Under the pieces are notes generated by a model. It made no database searches, was not told where the DNA came from, and worked only from the letters and a program-made list of their open reading frames with translations. A stretch of 64,000 nt of DNA, from assembly GCA_007258455.2 (NCBI GenBank), contig VDFB02000003.1, positions 46,689,889 through 46,753,888 of the forward strand, written 5' to 3'. Both the position numbers and the translations under genes were made by a program. This stretch comes from Sequoia sempervirens. Taxonomy: Eukaryota; Streptophyta; Pinopsida; Cupressales; Cupressaceae. Shown in pieces: positions 34,779 through 46,330 of this stretch (position 1 is the stretch's first letter; each line of letters opens with the position of its first letter).

Positions 34779-36837
34779 TGTTACCTAATCTTCAACCTCA
34801 GGCTCAATCAGGCAGAATATCATGTGACATAGGTTCAAAAAGGCCAAATGGAACATTGGCACAAGGGAGAAAAATCATGAATCTAATGCTAGGTCATAGG
34901 GAACTTAGTTGGGAAGCCTGCCTTGTTCAGGTTCTACATGAAAATATTTTAAGGGGAAAGTCACCAAGACCTTCCAGATGTCTTGCCAACTGGCAGGGGT
35001 TCGATCAAGTCTGAAGCTTCACCTACAGGTTCCTATCGGCACGAGATTATATGGGTCTCCCTGACCCATAATGCATTTGGTGAAATATGCGTCTGAGTTG
35101 CCTATCGGCAAGACCTCAGGGAAGTCACGATGATCCAAGTCCACATGTAGCTTCCCTTCGGCATAAGAATCTCCTTCGCCATGCAGTCTCGGCGAATGCA
35201 TCGGGTCTCGCTGACAAAGCAAAGCATGAAGCTCAGCAAAGGATATCGCCTTCGGAAAAATGTCTTGCCGAAGGATAGGGGTCTCACCAAAGAGGTAAAA
35301 GAGGTATCGTCGTAGGTCTCCTTGACTTGCTCATGGTCTCAGCCAAGGTTGGTCCTTTCACCGCAATGTCTCAGCGATGAGGTAATGTCTCGCTGACTAA
35401 GTGGGGGGGGCCTCGATATGTTTTTCCTTCGGCAGGAGTCTCGCCAACCACGAAAGACTTCGCTTGTTGATATCGGCGTAAGGTCATGCCGAAGTGAGGA
35501 GGTCTCCCTGACGAGGGGAGCTCGCCCGAAAGACAGCATTCGCCAGAAGGTCTTAGATGACCCAATAGGTCTCACCAATGAGAAGGCCTTCGGTGTAACA
35601 TCCCAAGTCGGAGAAAGGTCTCCCGACTTCAATGTCTCGCCGACAACAGAGATCGCCAACAAGAGATGCCTTCGCCATGAAATCTCGGTGAATGCATAGA
35701 ATCTCACTTGAGAAAGCCAGTGAGTCCCTGATGAAGTCATATCGATGTCTTGAAGTGCAGATGCCTCGAGGAAAGCGGCGTCACCAAAGAAAGGAGGCTC
35801 GTACCGGGAGTTTTAGTGTCTCACCGAGATGCGATTTTGACTAAACATGCTTTTGACCTTAGGGGAGTCTGCATGTAGTGTGTCTAGCCAATCAAGAAGA
35901 GCTACGGGTGAATCGTTGGCAGCTTGACCAGTGCCAAGAGAATCAACAGAATGAGAATCAACGTGTATCTGTTCTGGGCTCAAGAGCATTCAAGGCACCC
36001 AACAGGGGGATTCAGTAGGTGGACACAAGGACCAGAAGTAAATACACCCAGTAGCTTCAAAAGATCTAAGGGGGTTTCTCCAGACAGTAGTTTTTCACTG
36101 ACACACATAGCAAAGACACGCAGGGGTGCTACATTTAATTCGATAAAAAGATCTTAGGATAGATTTTTTCTGAGACTGATATTTTGTAAGCCCTAGGGGG
36201 CCAACCTCACAATTTGTATATAAGGCATTTTTTTTGCCTTTTTTGTATATAGTTTGGATTATGCATTCAGGGGAGTTAGTGATTTTCATCAATCCTTCCT
36301 CAGCTAATGTATGCTTTTGTAACTCAAATTGGAATCTGGAATGCAATGCAGAGTTCACCTTGGAAACTGTTGTTTACGTTTGTATCACTCTCACTTTTTG
36401 TATTTAGATTATGCGAGTTCTCAATTGTGTATCTTTAAATCTATATTCATATCTCAAATGCTGTGAAATTAATCTTTCCTTCCTGAGGTGTGTATATAGA
36501 TCGAACCTGTTAGGATTGATGCATAATTCTAAAAGAAGTTGTGTTGAGCATGTAAAACGTTTGTATTTGGGTTTCCCAGCATATGTTCACCCTTTTTTCT
36601 TTCCATAATTCCTCATCATTTCGGTGTATCACCTTAGATTTAAATCTTCATCCTATGTGTTCCTTCTTCCTTTTTCCCCACTAGAATCAGTAGTTAGGTG
36701 ACACCCAAAGGAAGTCGGCCTTCTCCAAAGGTTCATTTCAAGTATAGGTGACCCACAACCTTGAAATAATCCCATGTTGCTCTAGAAAGCTCAGTTTTAT
36801 GTAAACTTTGCATAGGGTGTATTTCTAGTCGCAAACA
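34779..36837 (+). repeat. 3' LTR of element 2 (2.06 kb)
   Basis: Starts TGTTACCTAATC, ends TAGTCGCAAACA, and is followed by GGTAC. It is preceded by GCAAAGGTCACCATAAA, which resembles the corresponding edge of element 1 (GCAGAGGTCGCCAAAT, minus strand). A TATATAAGG box lies at 36217. Relative to the 5' LTR it lacks about 0.6 kb of the CpG-rich motif field. Confidence 0.9.
36217..36225 (+). promoter_or_regulatory. TATA box of element 2 3' LTR
   Basis: TATATAAGG, the counterpart of the box at 28564. If active, it would drive transcription out of the element on the plus strand, antisense to copy 1. Confidence 0.6.
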
Positions 36838-38602
36838 GGTACATGAGGAGGAGAAGGTGGTGTTGTATGTGGTTCCTCTCAAGGGTTTGGATCCTTAATT
36901 ATTGATCCTTTAGGCCTTCTAACAAAATCATAAATAGACATGGTTTGTCTTAGGTTGATGTAGGCCTCTCTTCTATAATTGGGGCCTTACCAATTATCTT
37001 ATCAATATTTTTTAGGACCACTTGGATTCTGGCAATAAGATCCTTGGTTTTTAAATAAGCCCCTTGGTAATCAATGTTTCTCTTGATCTTTGCATCTTTT
37101 TCCTTCCTAAAGGCAACCCATTTCACCTTCCTATCATTTATTTCTTTGTCATTAATGTAGTTCCTTAGGGCATCCTCACCAAAGTGGAGTTGGTGATAGA
37201 ACGCTAACCTATTATGCTCACTCTGACCTGATTAACAAAAACTTCAAGATCAAATGTCCTTGAGAATTCTTGGCCCATTCTATAGGCCTAGAACATTGGG
37301 TAAATCATTTACAGGTATTCCCTAATTACTATAAAGTCAAAGAATATTTTTATGAAAGGGAAGAAAGAACCCTTCTTCTACCCCTTTAGGTGAGCCTTAT
37401 TAGACTCACACAACTGCCAAATCACCTCTAAAAATACCAATTTGGTGGACACATACACTGGAAATATGTGGGGGCCCATAGGACACCCATATACCCTCAT
37501 TATAGCAGAGTCAACATGGAGATACCGATCTCCTTAGTTATGTTGTATGCTCAATTTAGGTACGAGTTCTATATTTTGGCCCAAGGAAATCCAATATTTC
37601 CTTCTACAATCTGCCTTCTCTAACCCCCAAATGTGAGAGAACTTTCTTAACAAAGTGATTTTCAAAAATCAAATAGCTTGATGCATCACAATGCATATCC
37701 CACACATGGGTCCAACATTAGAATAGAAGAGAATTACCCATATCATATTCCATATGAACTTGTAGGGTTGTATCCCACTCTATACTCCATACAAGAACAT
37801 GTGGCATAAGAGAGAATACTAGATCTTAAATTTACCACATTATTTTTCTTGATCTCCACCAACTACCAGTGGATGCCATTTGCTATGAATGTGGAAAAAT
37901 CAAACTCAATGTTTACCATGGGGTTCATAATTTTTGCAGCTATATACATGAGGGGCATTGGTATCTTGGTCTTAGCATTATCCCCCAAAACTTGACATAG
38001 TGCATAATATGTTTTTATGAAGTAGTCTTCAAATGTATCCAAGTTGAAAGGTTCTACTTCTCTAACAAGGATTCTTAAAGACCTCTTGTCAAAACCCTTG
38101 AGTCTTTGCTTTGGAAGTCAATGTACCCTATAGTTTTTTCTATCTTGTTGGTACTTTTCTTGAATCGGTCAAAATCAATGACCTTATTGGTTACTAATTT
38201 CAATATAAAAACCTCAAAAATGGAGCCTTTGTCAATTTTAATCAGTTTTCCTCTATTAGCTACCTTCATTGTCCTGACATTTTATCATAGCTTTTGACTA
38301 TATGTACTTGACTAATTCTACATCCATGAAGATATTGAGGACAATTAATTTCCATAGGTCATAGGTTCAAACATTGGAAATTGGAACACTAAAGAACTCT
38401 TGTTGTACCAATAAACAAATAGGTTCCATCCATGTAGAGGGATCTCTTCATCTCTGCATTCTCTCCCATTATCAAGTAGTTTGGTTGTTGCACCACAACC
38501 ATGGATACAAATAGATTTTCTCATAGAGCCAGGGAGTTGTAAAATTAGGTCTTCATCAAAGGGTCTCTTTGAGGAAGAAAGTTGGTCCTTTGACCAACTC
38601 AT
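36838..38602 (-). pseudogene. Unrecognised large protein, copy 1, N-terminal part
   Basis: The minus-strand ATG at 38602 begins MSWSKDQLSSSKRPFDEDLI. With several frame changes the sequence continues through HGCRISQVHIVKSYDKMSGQ, KLIKIDKGSIFEVFILKLVT (38075-38269), EVEPFNLDTFEDYFIKTYYA, RVYGCPMGPHIFPVYVSTKL and INDKEINDRKVKWVAFRKE. It then becomes Pro-rich (PHTTPPSPPHVPSPPQ) at the element 2 insertion site. Reading continues in phase at 26516 once the element is removed. The order of blocks parallels copy 2. No known domain is recognised; it could be the gag-like product of an unclassified element or a dead gene family. Confidence 0.55.
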
Positions 38603-40830
38603 GGCTACAATTTACGTCTTAACCTATGGTTTTTGTGTATGATTCTAAGGTTTTTATGTTCTTCAAACAGTAAGAAAGGTATATGAGCTTTCATCATTGA
38701 CCCTAGAACTATAAGTTTTAATCCTTACTTGTTCTCCACTTTCTAAAAACCCTAGGTTGATGCAAAAATTTAAAATTTCACTCTCCAGACTCAACAAATA
38801 CAAAATGAATAGATTGCTAGGTTGAATTGCAACATTTATAGAAGAAATATTTTCAAATATTCAATAGAAAACCATCATGTCTATCATTAGTTCTAGTTCA
38901 CATGAGCCAGGAGCCTCCAACTATCCGTTCTCCAGGTTTGAACCTAAGTTGTTGATCTTTTGATGAAAGGATGAGATTTGATAGATCTTCAACCAATAAA
39001 GTCAATCCAAGTAGGATCACTTTACACATCATCAAGAGGGTTGTCAAGAGAAGATAAATTAAAAGGTTGTTGATGTCACTAGGTAATCCACATGGCAGCT
39101 TTCCACAGTTCCACAACTTGAAAATCGACCTACAGTGAAGAGCTTGTAGACTCATGGAATTCTCATGAAATTTTTCCACGTGTTGTTTTGTTGCTCACAA
39201 TCCTAGATTTTGATAGAAAACCCATTGGATACATTGAGATGAGTCCATGTGTCCTTATTCCATGGTTTTGTGACTCACATATAGGTCTTCTTGAATAATC
39301 TTGCAGACTCGTGTAATCCCTTTTAAAATCATGACACTTGTCCCCTTTCCATGATTTTGTGGTTGTTAACATAACCTTTATAAAAATTTATGTGGACTCA
39401 CAAAATTATTCTGAAAGGACACCATGTGTACTACATTTTGTGGATCCATAGCTACATTTTTCTTTAGTAACATACCCTTTGCAAATTGGCAAAAACCACT
39501 AAAAAAGAACAAATTTCAACCCTTTTGCAGTTCCACAGGTGTTCCCTTACTAAAATAGTTCATGCAGATTAGTGGAAAGGCATAATAAGCGATGAGAACC
39601 ATATGTTAAGTCTGGGATCACTTAAGTCATTTAATTAAGCACATGCAGAATCTTCTTCTTAAGTCAGTGCTAGGAGAGGATAAAGGGGGTGATAACTTAA
39701 TGTTGTAAAGGACTTAATAAGATGACTAATGACATCAAGAACTAAGGGAGTAGCTCAACAACAAATTAGAAATAAACTGTAGGGTGGAGAAGGTAGGATT
39801 TAAGGGGTTTGAACCTAAATTTACATATAAAGCAACATTTTAGCAAACCCTAGCAAGAGTGACAACATTTTACAACATAGCACTAGAGAAAAGACTGAGA
39901 TCCCTAAAAATGTGAAAATGTACTACCACCAAGAATTTTAGCAGTACTACCAGATTGTGGATTTTTGGAGGCAGTATCATTGATTGTGGATATCTAATAA
40001 GTAGTATCATTAATTCTAATTACTTGTAATTTGAATGGACACTAAACACAAAATAATTCTTTACTATAAATGAATAACAAAGAATCATAACTATTTATTT
40101 TATTGTGATTAAATTATAAATTACAATGTTACATAGCTTTTTAAGATGAGTAGAGTATGCAAACTCTTTTATAAATGACACATGTCACTTTACATTAGAC
40201 ACAATTGATACCAAGTTGGTACTGGTAGTCTGGTATTGGTGTTATGGGATGCAAACAATATTCTCAAATCACGGGGCTTTCTGACCATGCTTGGGATGTT
40301 GGGATTTCACATGATAGCTCCAAGCCACCAAGATAGCCCAGAATGACTTTGAAAATATTGGATCAAAACTTGGCTCAAGATCTAGGTAAACCAAATCAAC
40401 TTCTTTCCAATTCCACCCATTTTTAACTTGAAGGAAATTGGTCTCTCTTTTACTCTAAAACTACATAACTAGAAGTAGGAGAAAAGTATCCCCAATAATA
40501 CCACGAAATCATCTTATTCCTTATTAACCTCTCAAAATGAGAACACTTATATCAAAATTCAAAACATTGCACTCAAAATTAAAACCATTTTATGGACTTA
40601 AGAATTATTTTAGTTGAAATCACCACCCCTATTTATGGCATTTACTTGTGAGTCATGTGAGGTATAATTGATTTTTTTATGCTAACCAACTTTACTTGTG
40701 TCACATGTGAGAGCCACCAATAATGTTATTTTGATTGACATCTAGCTACATGCAGACTGTACTTAAGAGTACCTCAAGCATTCAAATGGTATGAAATCTA
40801 TTGCAAATCTTATTTCAATTGATAACTAGT
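38603..40830. other. No recognisable gene
   Basis: AT-rich DNA upstream of copy 1. Minus-strand ORFs at 38898-39179 and 39163-39372 show no known motif. The words GACTCACA and CATGATTTTGTGG recur in 39190-39420. A CATATAAAGC element near 39822 (plus) could be a TATA box, but nothing downstream supports a transcript. Confidence 0.4.
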
Positions 40831-40914
40831 TTCATGTAGAGTACATCGTGTAATTTTTGATATCAAGTTATTAACTCAATACATTTCACTCACTTTGAAT
40901 CATAAGAGGATAGT
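40831..40914 (+). repeat. 84-bp perfect direct repeat, left copy
   Basis: Identical to 41652-41735. Begins TTCATGTAGAGTACATCGTG, ends CATAAGAGGATAGT; flanks differ on both sides. Confidence 0.9.
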
Positions 40915-41651
40915 GTATACCTTGGAATTTATCCTACTCTAAATGTGCAAAATAACTTAAAATTTGCAAATGATAAAATACCAAAGACACCTCAAGATTA
41001 GCCAAAGGAGTGATAAAACAAGAAGGAAAATGGACAAAACAAGATAGAAACGATTTCACCTTCCTTGCTGTTGATGTCTCCTTGATTGGCCCTTGCTTGA
41101 AATGATTTGTGTGCTCCTTAGATGATTGCTTGAGTGACTAAATAGATTAGATGTGCAAAATGACTTGAGATGGCTAAAATGATGGCAAAGGATGCAAATT
41201 GGCAGCATGTAGTTATGAAAATACAAAGTGTTGAAAATGCCCTTAAGGAGGGGGTATTTATAGGAGAATTTGAATTCTCTAGAGAATTCAACGGTTGAGA
41301 TGCATCCAACAAGGCCACATGGTGTGAGAGCATCACATGTGGAGGGTGAAGTATGAGGTGTGAGTGAGGTGTCAAAAAGGTACATGAGGTTGCACCTTGG
41401 GGGTGAGGAGATTTCCTATTCCTTGCTGAAAGGGACATTTTGGAATTCCTCAAAAATCTACAACACTGTACTTAAAAGGTGGGCTCCAAAAAGTACTTGG
41501 TCACTGACAAGTCCAAGGTTCTAGAAGCCTTGGAAGAATGGAATGTGAATTAAAAATTCACATATGAGGAATCTAGAACAAATAAATGTGAATTAAAAAT
41601 TCACATGGGAAATCAATTAAATGCAAAGGTTGGCAAGTGGTGACTATGACC
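40915..41651 (-). repeat. LTR-like promoter fragment between the 84-bp repeats
   Basis: On the minus strand this 737-bp block has a CTATAAATACCCC TATA context (41250-41264), followed by a pyrimidine-rich leader-like region, the organisation of a plant LTR promoter with its R/U5. No partner LTR, primer site or coding region is seen, so it would be a solo LTR or fragment. The minus-strand ORFs at 41056-41453 have no recognisable motif. Confidence 0.4.
41254..41264 (-). promoter_or_regulatory. TATA box on minus strand
   Basis: CCTATAAATAC (minus strand), the canonical plant TATA form, inside the LTR-like fragment. Confidence 0.5.
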
Positions 41652-41735
41652 TTCATGTAGAGTACATCGTGTAATTTTTGATATCAAGTTATTAACTCAA
41701 TACATTTCACTCACTTTGAATCATAAGAGGATAGT
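41652..41735 (+). repeat. 84-bp perfect direct repeat, right copy
   Basis: Identical to 40831-40914, 821 bp downstream. Confidence 0.9.
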
Positions 41736-41859
41736 ATTTCAATTTTTTTAAAAGATTTCCCACTGACACATTAAATTAAGAACATCATGAAAGTACACAT
41801 GGCATCAAAGCATTAAATATTTATCAGAAAATAAAGTTTACATATGAAGTGACCCAAAT

Positions 41860-42522
41860 TTACAATTTTATAATCATTATCACCTTCTTCCTGCTCATGA
41901 AAGTCATGCAAGGTTGAGCCAAAAATCCTAACTTAAATGCAACTAGCCTTATAGCCAAAATTTTCTTACAATTGTTTTCAACATTGCAAACCAAAGGCCT
42001 TCTATCCAAACGATATTGAAATGCAACATCTCGATTAAACATTTACATTCCCATGGATGTAATCAAAGAATTCTCTGAACCACACCCAATTATCAATTGG
42101 TTCTAGCAGGAGATATTTCTTTACAAAGGTGAAACTACTTGCTTCCCAAGCTAGAGCCACCCCATTTAAGTCAAGAAAAAAGGGAAGAAGCTCCACCACC
42201 TCCCCAAGAATGAGCAACCACAAGAAATCTCTCAGCCTTAGAACCCTTATGACCAAATGTGCCACTGCAAGCATTTCCTCAACACCCCCAAGAATTTTGG
42301 TTTGATATTTTTCCTTGCAATCACTAGAACCATACAATTCTATGCATTCAGGTCTAACAATGATGCCATGAAGTAAGAGGAAATATATGTGTTGACCCGA
42401 TATCGATGATTAGCAACAATAAATTCTTTCCCTAAAACAAGTTTAATTGCTTCCCAAATTAAACTCCATTTTGATGGCACCATAAAAACCGAACGAAACT
42501 TGAGATCCGTGATTGATCCCAA
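41860..42522 (-). pseudogene. Unrecognised coding-like stretch (minus)
   Basis: Three consecutive minus-strand pieces without long gaps: VPSKWSLIWEAIKLVLGKEF (42340-42522), DNWVWFREFFDYIHGN (42035-42337) and FKLGFLAQPCMTFMSRKK (41860-42042). The middle piece is hydrophobic. They could be parts of one gene broken by frameshifts. No domain is recognised, and chance ORFs in AT-rich DNA cannot be excluded. Confidence 0.25.
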
Positions 42523-42827
42523 AATGCCATTTGTCTCTTTTGGAAAGTCAATCTAATTGTTATTTCCATCTGTGAAGTGTGAAAATGAATATTGCAATGC
42601 TTTTGTTCCTACCAAGCTACCATAATATATGAGTCATAAACCATCCTTCAACACTACAAGTTGCACTCCACTCATTTAATGCCTTTTAATTCAATAAATG
42701 TGAGAGATGTCAATTGGCATGTTTCATAAGTAAAATTGATTTCCAATTATTCTTCCTTCCAATTTTTGTGATGATTCCCACTTATCAAATGTGGAGGTAG
42801 AAAAAATATTAATTTTTTAAAGGTCAA

Positions 42828-42954
42828 CCATTGATCTTAGTAAATCTAAGGACTCTAGGGCAATTTTGGAGGTTTGAGTTCATAAGTCTAGCACTCTGGA
42901 CATTTCATTCTAGAATGAAACAATAGTCGTCCATTGAACATTCATCGAATGATG
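42828..42954. repeat. Dispersed short repeat, member B
   Basis: Diverged relative of 21991-22116; keeps CATTGATCTTAGTAAATCTA, GGAGGTTTGAGTT, AAGTCTAGCACT and CATTCTAGAAT. Confidence 0.65.
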
Positions 42955-43050
42955 AAATATTTTTGTTTTAATAACACAAATTTAATAAATAGACCTCGCA
43001 TGCAAAAAATGACAAGTGTTTTAATAATGCACATGAAAAAAAGGTCAAAC

Positions 43051-43173
43051 ATCGATCTTTTTAAATCAAACAGCTCTAGGTTGATTCCATAGGTTGAGTT
43101 TGTAAGTCTAATGCTCCAAAAATTTCATTCTAGAATGCAATTACAACCATCCATCAAACATTCATTGAATGGT
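43051..43173. repeat. Dispersed short repeat, member C
   Basis: Diverged relative of members A and B; keeps ACATCGATCTTTTTAAATC, GGTTGAGTTTGTAAGTCTA, TTTCATTCTAGAATGCAATT and CATTCATTGAATGGT. It lies about 100 bp from member B in the same orientation. Confidence 0.65.
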
Positions 43174-43444
43174 GAATTATTTTTGTACATTAATTTGAAT
43201 TTTCTGATTCGTAAGAGCACCCAAGGTTGCATGTATTATATTAATCCAAGAAAATAATTGTGTTTATAAAAGCTAGATACAATTAGGTCCCACACACAAA
43301 AAAAATTACCATGACCTCCACATCATGACAAAATATTGTTAAAAATGATTAATAAGTTAATACAACCCAAATTCAAACTACTTGATATCACCACAAAAAT
43401 GGCTAGTGCCACAATAAACTTTCTATTAAAATTAAAGCAAAATA

Positions 43445-44165
43445 TTACATTGTATAAGCCCAAGATGGTAAAAAAAGACTAATATGTACAACTCTCACTT
43501 GAGCTTGCAAGATCAGAAAGAGAGGACATGCATGTGGGTCCTCTTCAATATGCTTTATGAGAAAATAATCTGAATTAAAAATATTAGATGCCTCAACATA
43601 TAATGATTCACCCACAATAAAACACAAAGCATTCAAAGATCTACTAAAATTAGAAGGTTGTCAACAAGTCCATTGACCATCACACATAGAATTGAGACAA
43701 TAGTGTCACCATTTAGTAGCTTGTACTAATCAAGAAAGCCATCCACCATGGATAAACCAAAGCTAAAATTGCATTTCTCTAAAGCTTCATACATAGTAGA
43801 AAATGAGAAGATAGAAGGGTGAAGATAACTTCCAACAAGGAACTTGACTAGTTCTACACACCAAAGATGAAACAAATAAAGAGTGACAGATGGGAGAGTT
43901 GAAGGATTATTAAGAATCCATTCTCTGAACCGCCGTTTTAACAACCAAATCCACTTGATCACATTGATATAAGAAAACAAGCAACTTCTCCCCTAAGAAA
44001 GGTAAATTGTCTCTCACTTCCTAGTAGTGACATAAACACTGAATTGGGACATTTCAAGGCAAAACAGAAGCAGGAAAAAAGAAAACCCGACCATGATAGC
44101 TTAAAGAACAAAGACATCAATATGGCAGTAGAACATGCAAGACATTGCAAATTTAGCACCAACAT
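43445..44165 (-). pseudogene. Unrecognised coding-like stretch (minus)
   Basis: The minus strand reads INVIKWIWLLKRRFREWILN and CNFSFGLSMVDGFLD (43726-43980), with further pieces to 43445 and an upstream hydrophobic piece to 44165. I do not recognise the protein. Reading is interrupted by stops, and the evidence that it was ever a gene is weak. Confidence 0.2.
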
Positions 44166-44412
44166 CTAGCTTGTACTTCAAAGCATTAAAAAGCTGGAGA
44201 ATTAAATGGCTTGTTATACCTTAATCATTATCAATATCCACTGACAACTCACAATAAATTTCACTCAATTCTAATCAAAACTTATAAATATGTTGACACT
44301 TGTCTCCCTGGAGAATTTATGTAGGAATTTAGGTGTGTGGAAAATTTATCCTAGAATAGAACGATATATAGGATTTGATATTTTCGCCACCCACACTATG
44401 ATTTTTATTTGC

Positions 44413-44765
44413 ATACCAGTTTAATTCACCACAAAAATATTTCATTAGTTTGAATACAAGTTTAATTCGCCAACGAAAGTATTTTATTGGTTTGAATACA
44501 AGTTTAATTCACCAATGAAAATATTGTATTGGTTTGAGTACAAGTTTAATTCACCAACAAAAATATTTAATTGGTTTTAACACATGTTTACTTTTCCAAC
44601 AAAATATTTTCCTAGTTTTAATACAAGTTTAATTTTCCATGAAAATATTTTATTGGTTTGAAAGTAGGTTTAATTTGCTAATGAAAATATTTTATTGGTT
44701 TGAAAACAGGTTTAATTCACCACCGAAAATATTTTATTGGTATCAATAAAGGTATAATTCACCAA
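44413..44765. repeat. 42-bp minisatellite, about eight units
   Basis: Tandem units like ACAAGTTTAATTCACCAACG followed by AAAATATTTTATTGGTTTGAAT, spaced 42 bp in the best-conserved part (44456, 44498) and degenerating at both ends. Confidence 0.88.
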
Positions 44766-45120
44766 GATTTCTACAAACTTCTAGTGATTACAAAAGATTC
44801 GCTAATTGAAGTTATTTTTTCCCAAAAAAAGAAGAAAAATGCCAATAAAATTAATATTTTTTCAAGAATTATACAAGATTCACCAGGTTTTTACACCTTT
44901 TCTAGGGGGGTTTCTTAAAGTTATCCTTGCTAGTCATTCATTTAAAACCAGTATATTGTCTAGGAAAATAATGTAATTCTTATGAGAATGTAAGCTTAGA
45001 TAAGACCAAACTTCTTCATTGTTTTTCTAGAAATGGTTAAACCATATTTTATTTTGGATACATTACGAAACACCAAAATAAGGTTAACATTTTTATTTAC
45101 ACATTGATGGAGAATAATGC

Positions 45121-45530
45121 ATGGGTATTTGTTGATCTTCCAATTGGGAAGAAAACAATAGGATGCAAATAGAAGCATTGACAATTATAAGACTCAACTT
45201 GTAGCAAAGATCTTTGCTTAGAAGAAAAGTATTGATTGTGAAGATACATTTGCCTCCATTACAAACATCAAGACCATAAAAATGGTTATGGCTTTGGAAA
45301 ATTAGCTTGGTGAACAATGCATGAGGATTTGTTGATCTTCCAATAGGGAAGAAAACAATAGGATGCAAATAGAAGCATTGACAAGTATAAGACTCAACTT
45401 GTAGCAAAGAGATTTTCTTAGAAGAAAAGTATTGATTGTGAAGATACATTTGCCTCCATTACAAACATCAAGACCGTAAAAATGGTTATGGCTTTGGCAA
45501 CTTAGCTTGGTTGGCAAGTACATTAGATGA
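45121..45530. repeat. 200-bp tandem duplication within Copia RT remnant
   Basis: The segment with TTGTTGATCTTCCAAT and GATGCAAATAGAAGCATTGA occurs twice with a 200-bp period and few differences. Confidence 0.9.
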
Positions 45531-46134
45531 ATGTGAAAAGTTCCTTTCTAAATGGAGATTTCAAGGAGGACGTCTATATTACTCAACCAAAATGATATGT
45601 TGCTCTTGGTTTGGAGTAGGAGATTTGGAGGCTTGTAAGATCTCTCCAAGATTTGTAAAAGGTTTTCAAACCTTAATATATTAAGATTGATGGATATCGC
45701 CACAACATGAATTTGTAAATAATCAATATAATCTAAATCTCTACCTCAAAGAGTGAGAGAGATCACAATATTGATTGTATATGTCAATGATCTAATAATC
45801 ATTGGAAGTTCTCAAAAAATGATTGAAGCAACAAATAATAACCTCAATAGATGAATCAACAAAATAATTCTCAAGATTCTATTTTATTGTCTTGGAAAAG
45901 AAGTGTAGTGGTCAAAATTAACTCTTATAACTTAGATGAAATGTGCCAAGACATCACTTGAGAAGTTTAGAATGAGATTGTAAGCTCATGCCAACACTAG
46001 TGGAGGTAGTTTCCAATGATCAAATAAATTCATCGGTTCAAGTGAATGCAACTTTTATATTCAATTCATTAGGAGTCCCATTTACTTGACATACAATAGG
46101 CCAAATATCAGTGATGTTGAAAGTTATCTTTTGT

Positions 46135-46330
46135 GGTTCAATGTAGGAAAAAAGGTGTCAATCAAAAGTAGCAAAGTGTATTGAGGTATATTTGTGGTTC
46201 AATGTAGGAACAAAAGTTGTCGCTAAAAGTAGAAAAGTATGTTGAGGTATATTTGTGGTTCAATGTAGGAAAAAATATGTCACTAAAATGTAACAAAGTG
46301 TGTTGAGGTATTGTTTGTGGTACAATGGAG
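46135..46330. repeat. Tandem triplication, unit about 62 bp
   Basis: Three copies of a unit with GTGGTTCAATGTAGGA and GTTGAGGTAT lie between the RT and RNase H parts of the Copia remnant. 46831-47200 shows nothing recognisable. Confidence 0.85.

Larger units (their letters stand above)
26522..36837 (+). mobile_element. Ty3/Gypsy (Tat-like) LTR retrotransposon, element 2
   Basis: Bounded by LTRs starting TGTTACCTAATCTTC and ending GTCG(C)CAACA/GTCGCAAACA. GGTAT precedes and GGTAC follows: a 5-bp target duplication with one substitution. A single plus-strand frame (frame of 29930) holds gag remnant, protease, an extra RNase H, RT, the normal RNase H position and integrase to 34507, interrupted only by nonsense codons. 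It is inserted in the coding frame of copy 1. The RT active site is damaged and most of gag is deleted, so this copy is inactive. Confidence 0.93.
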
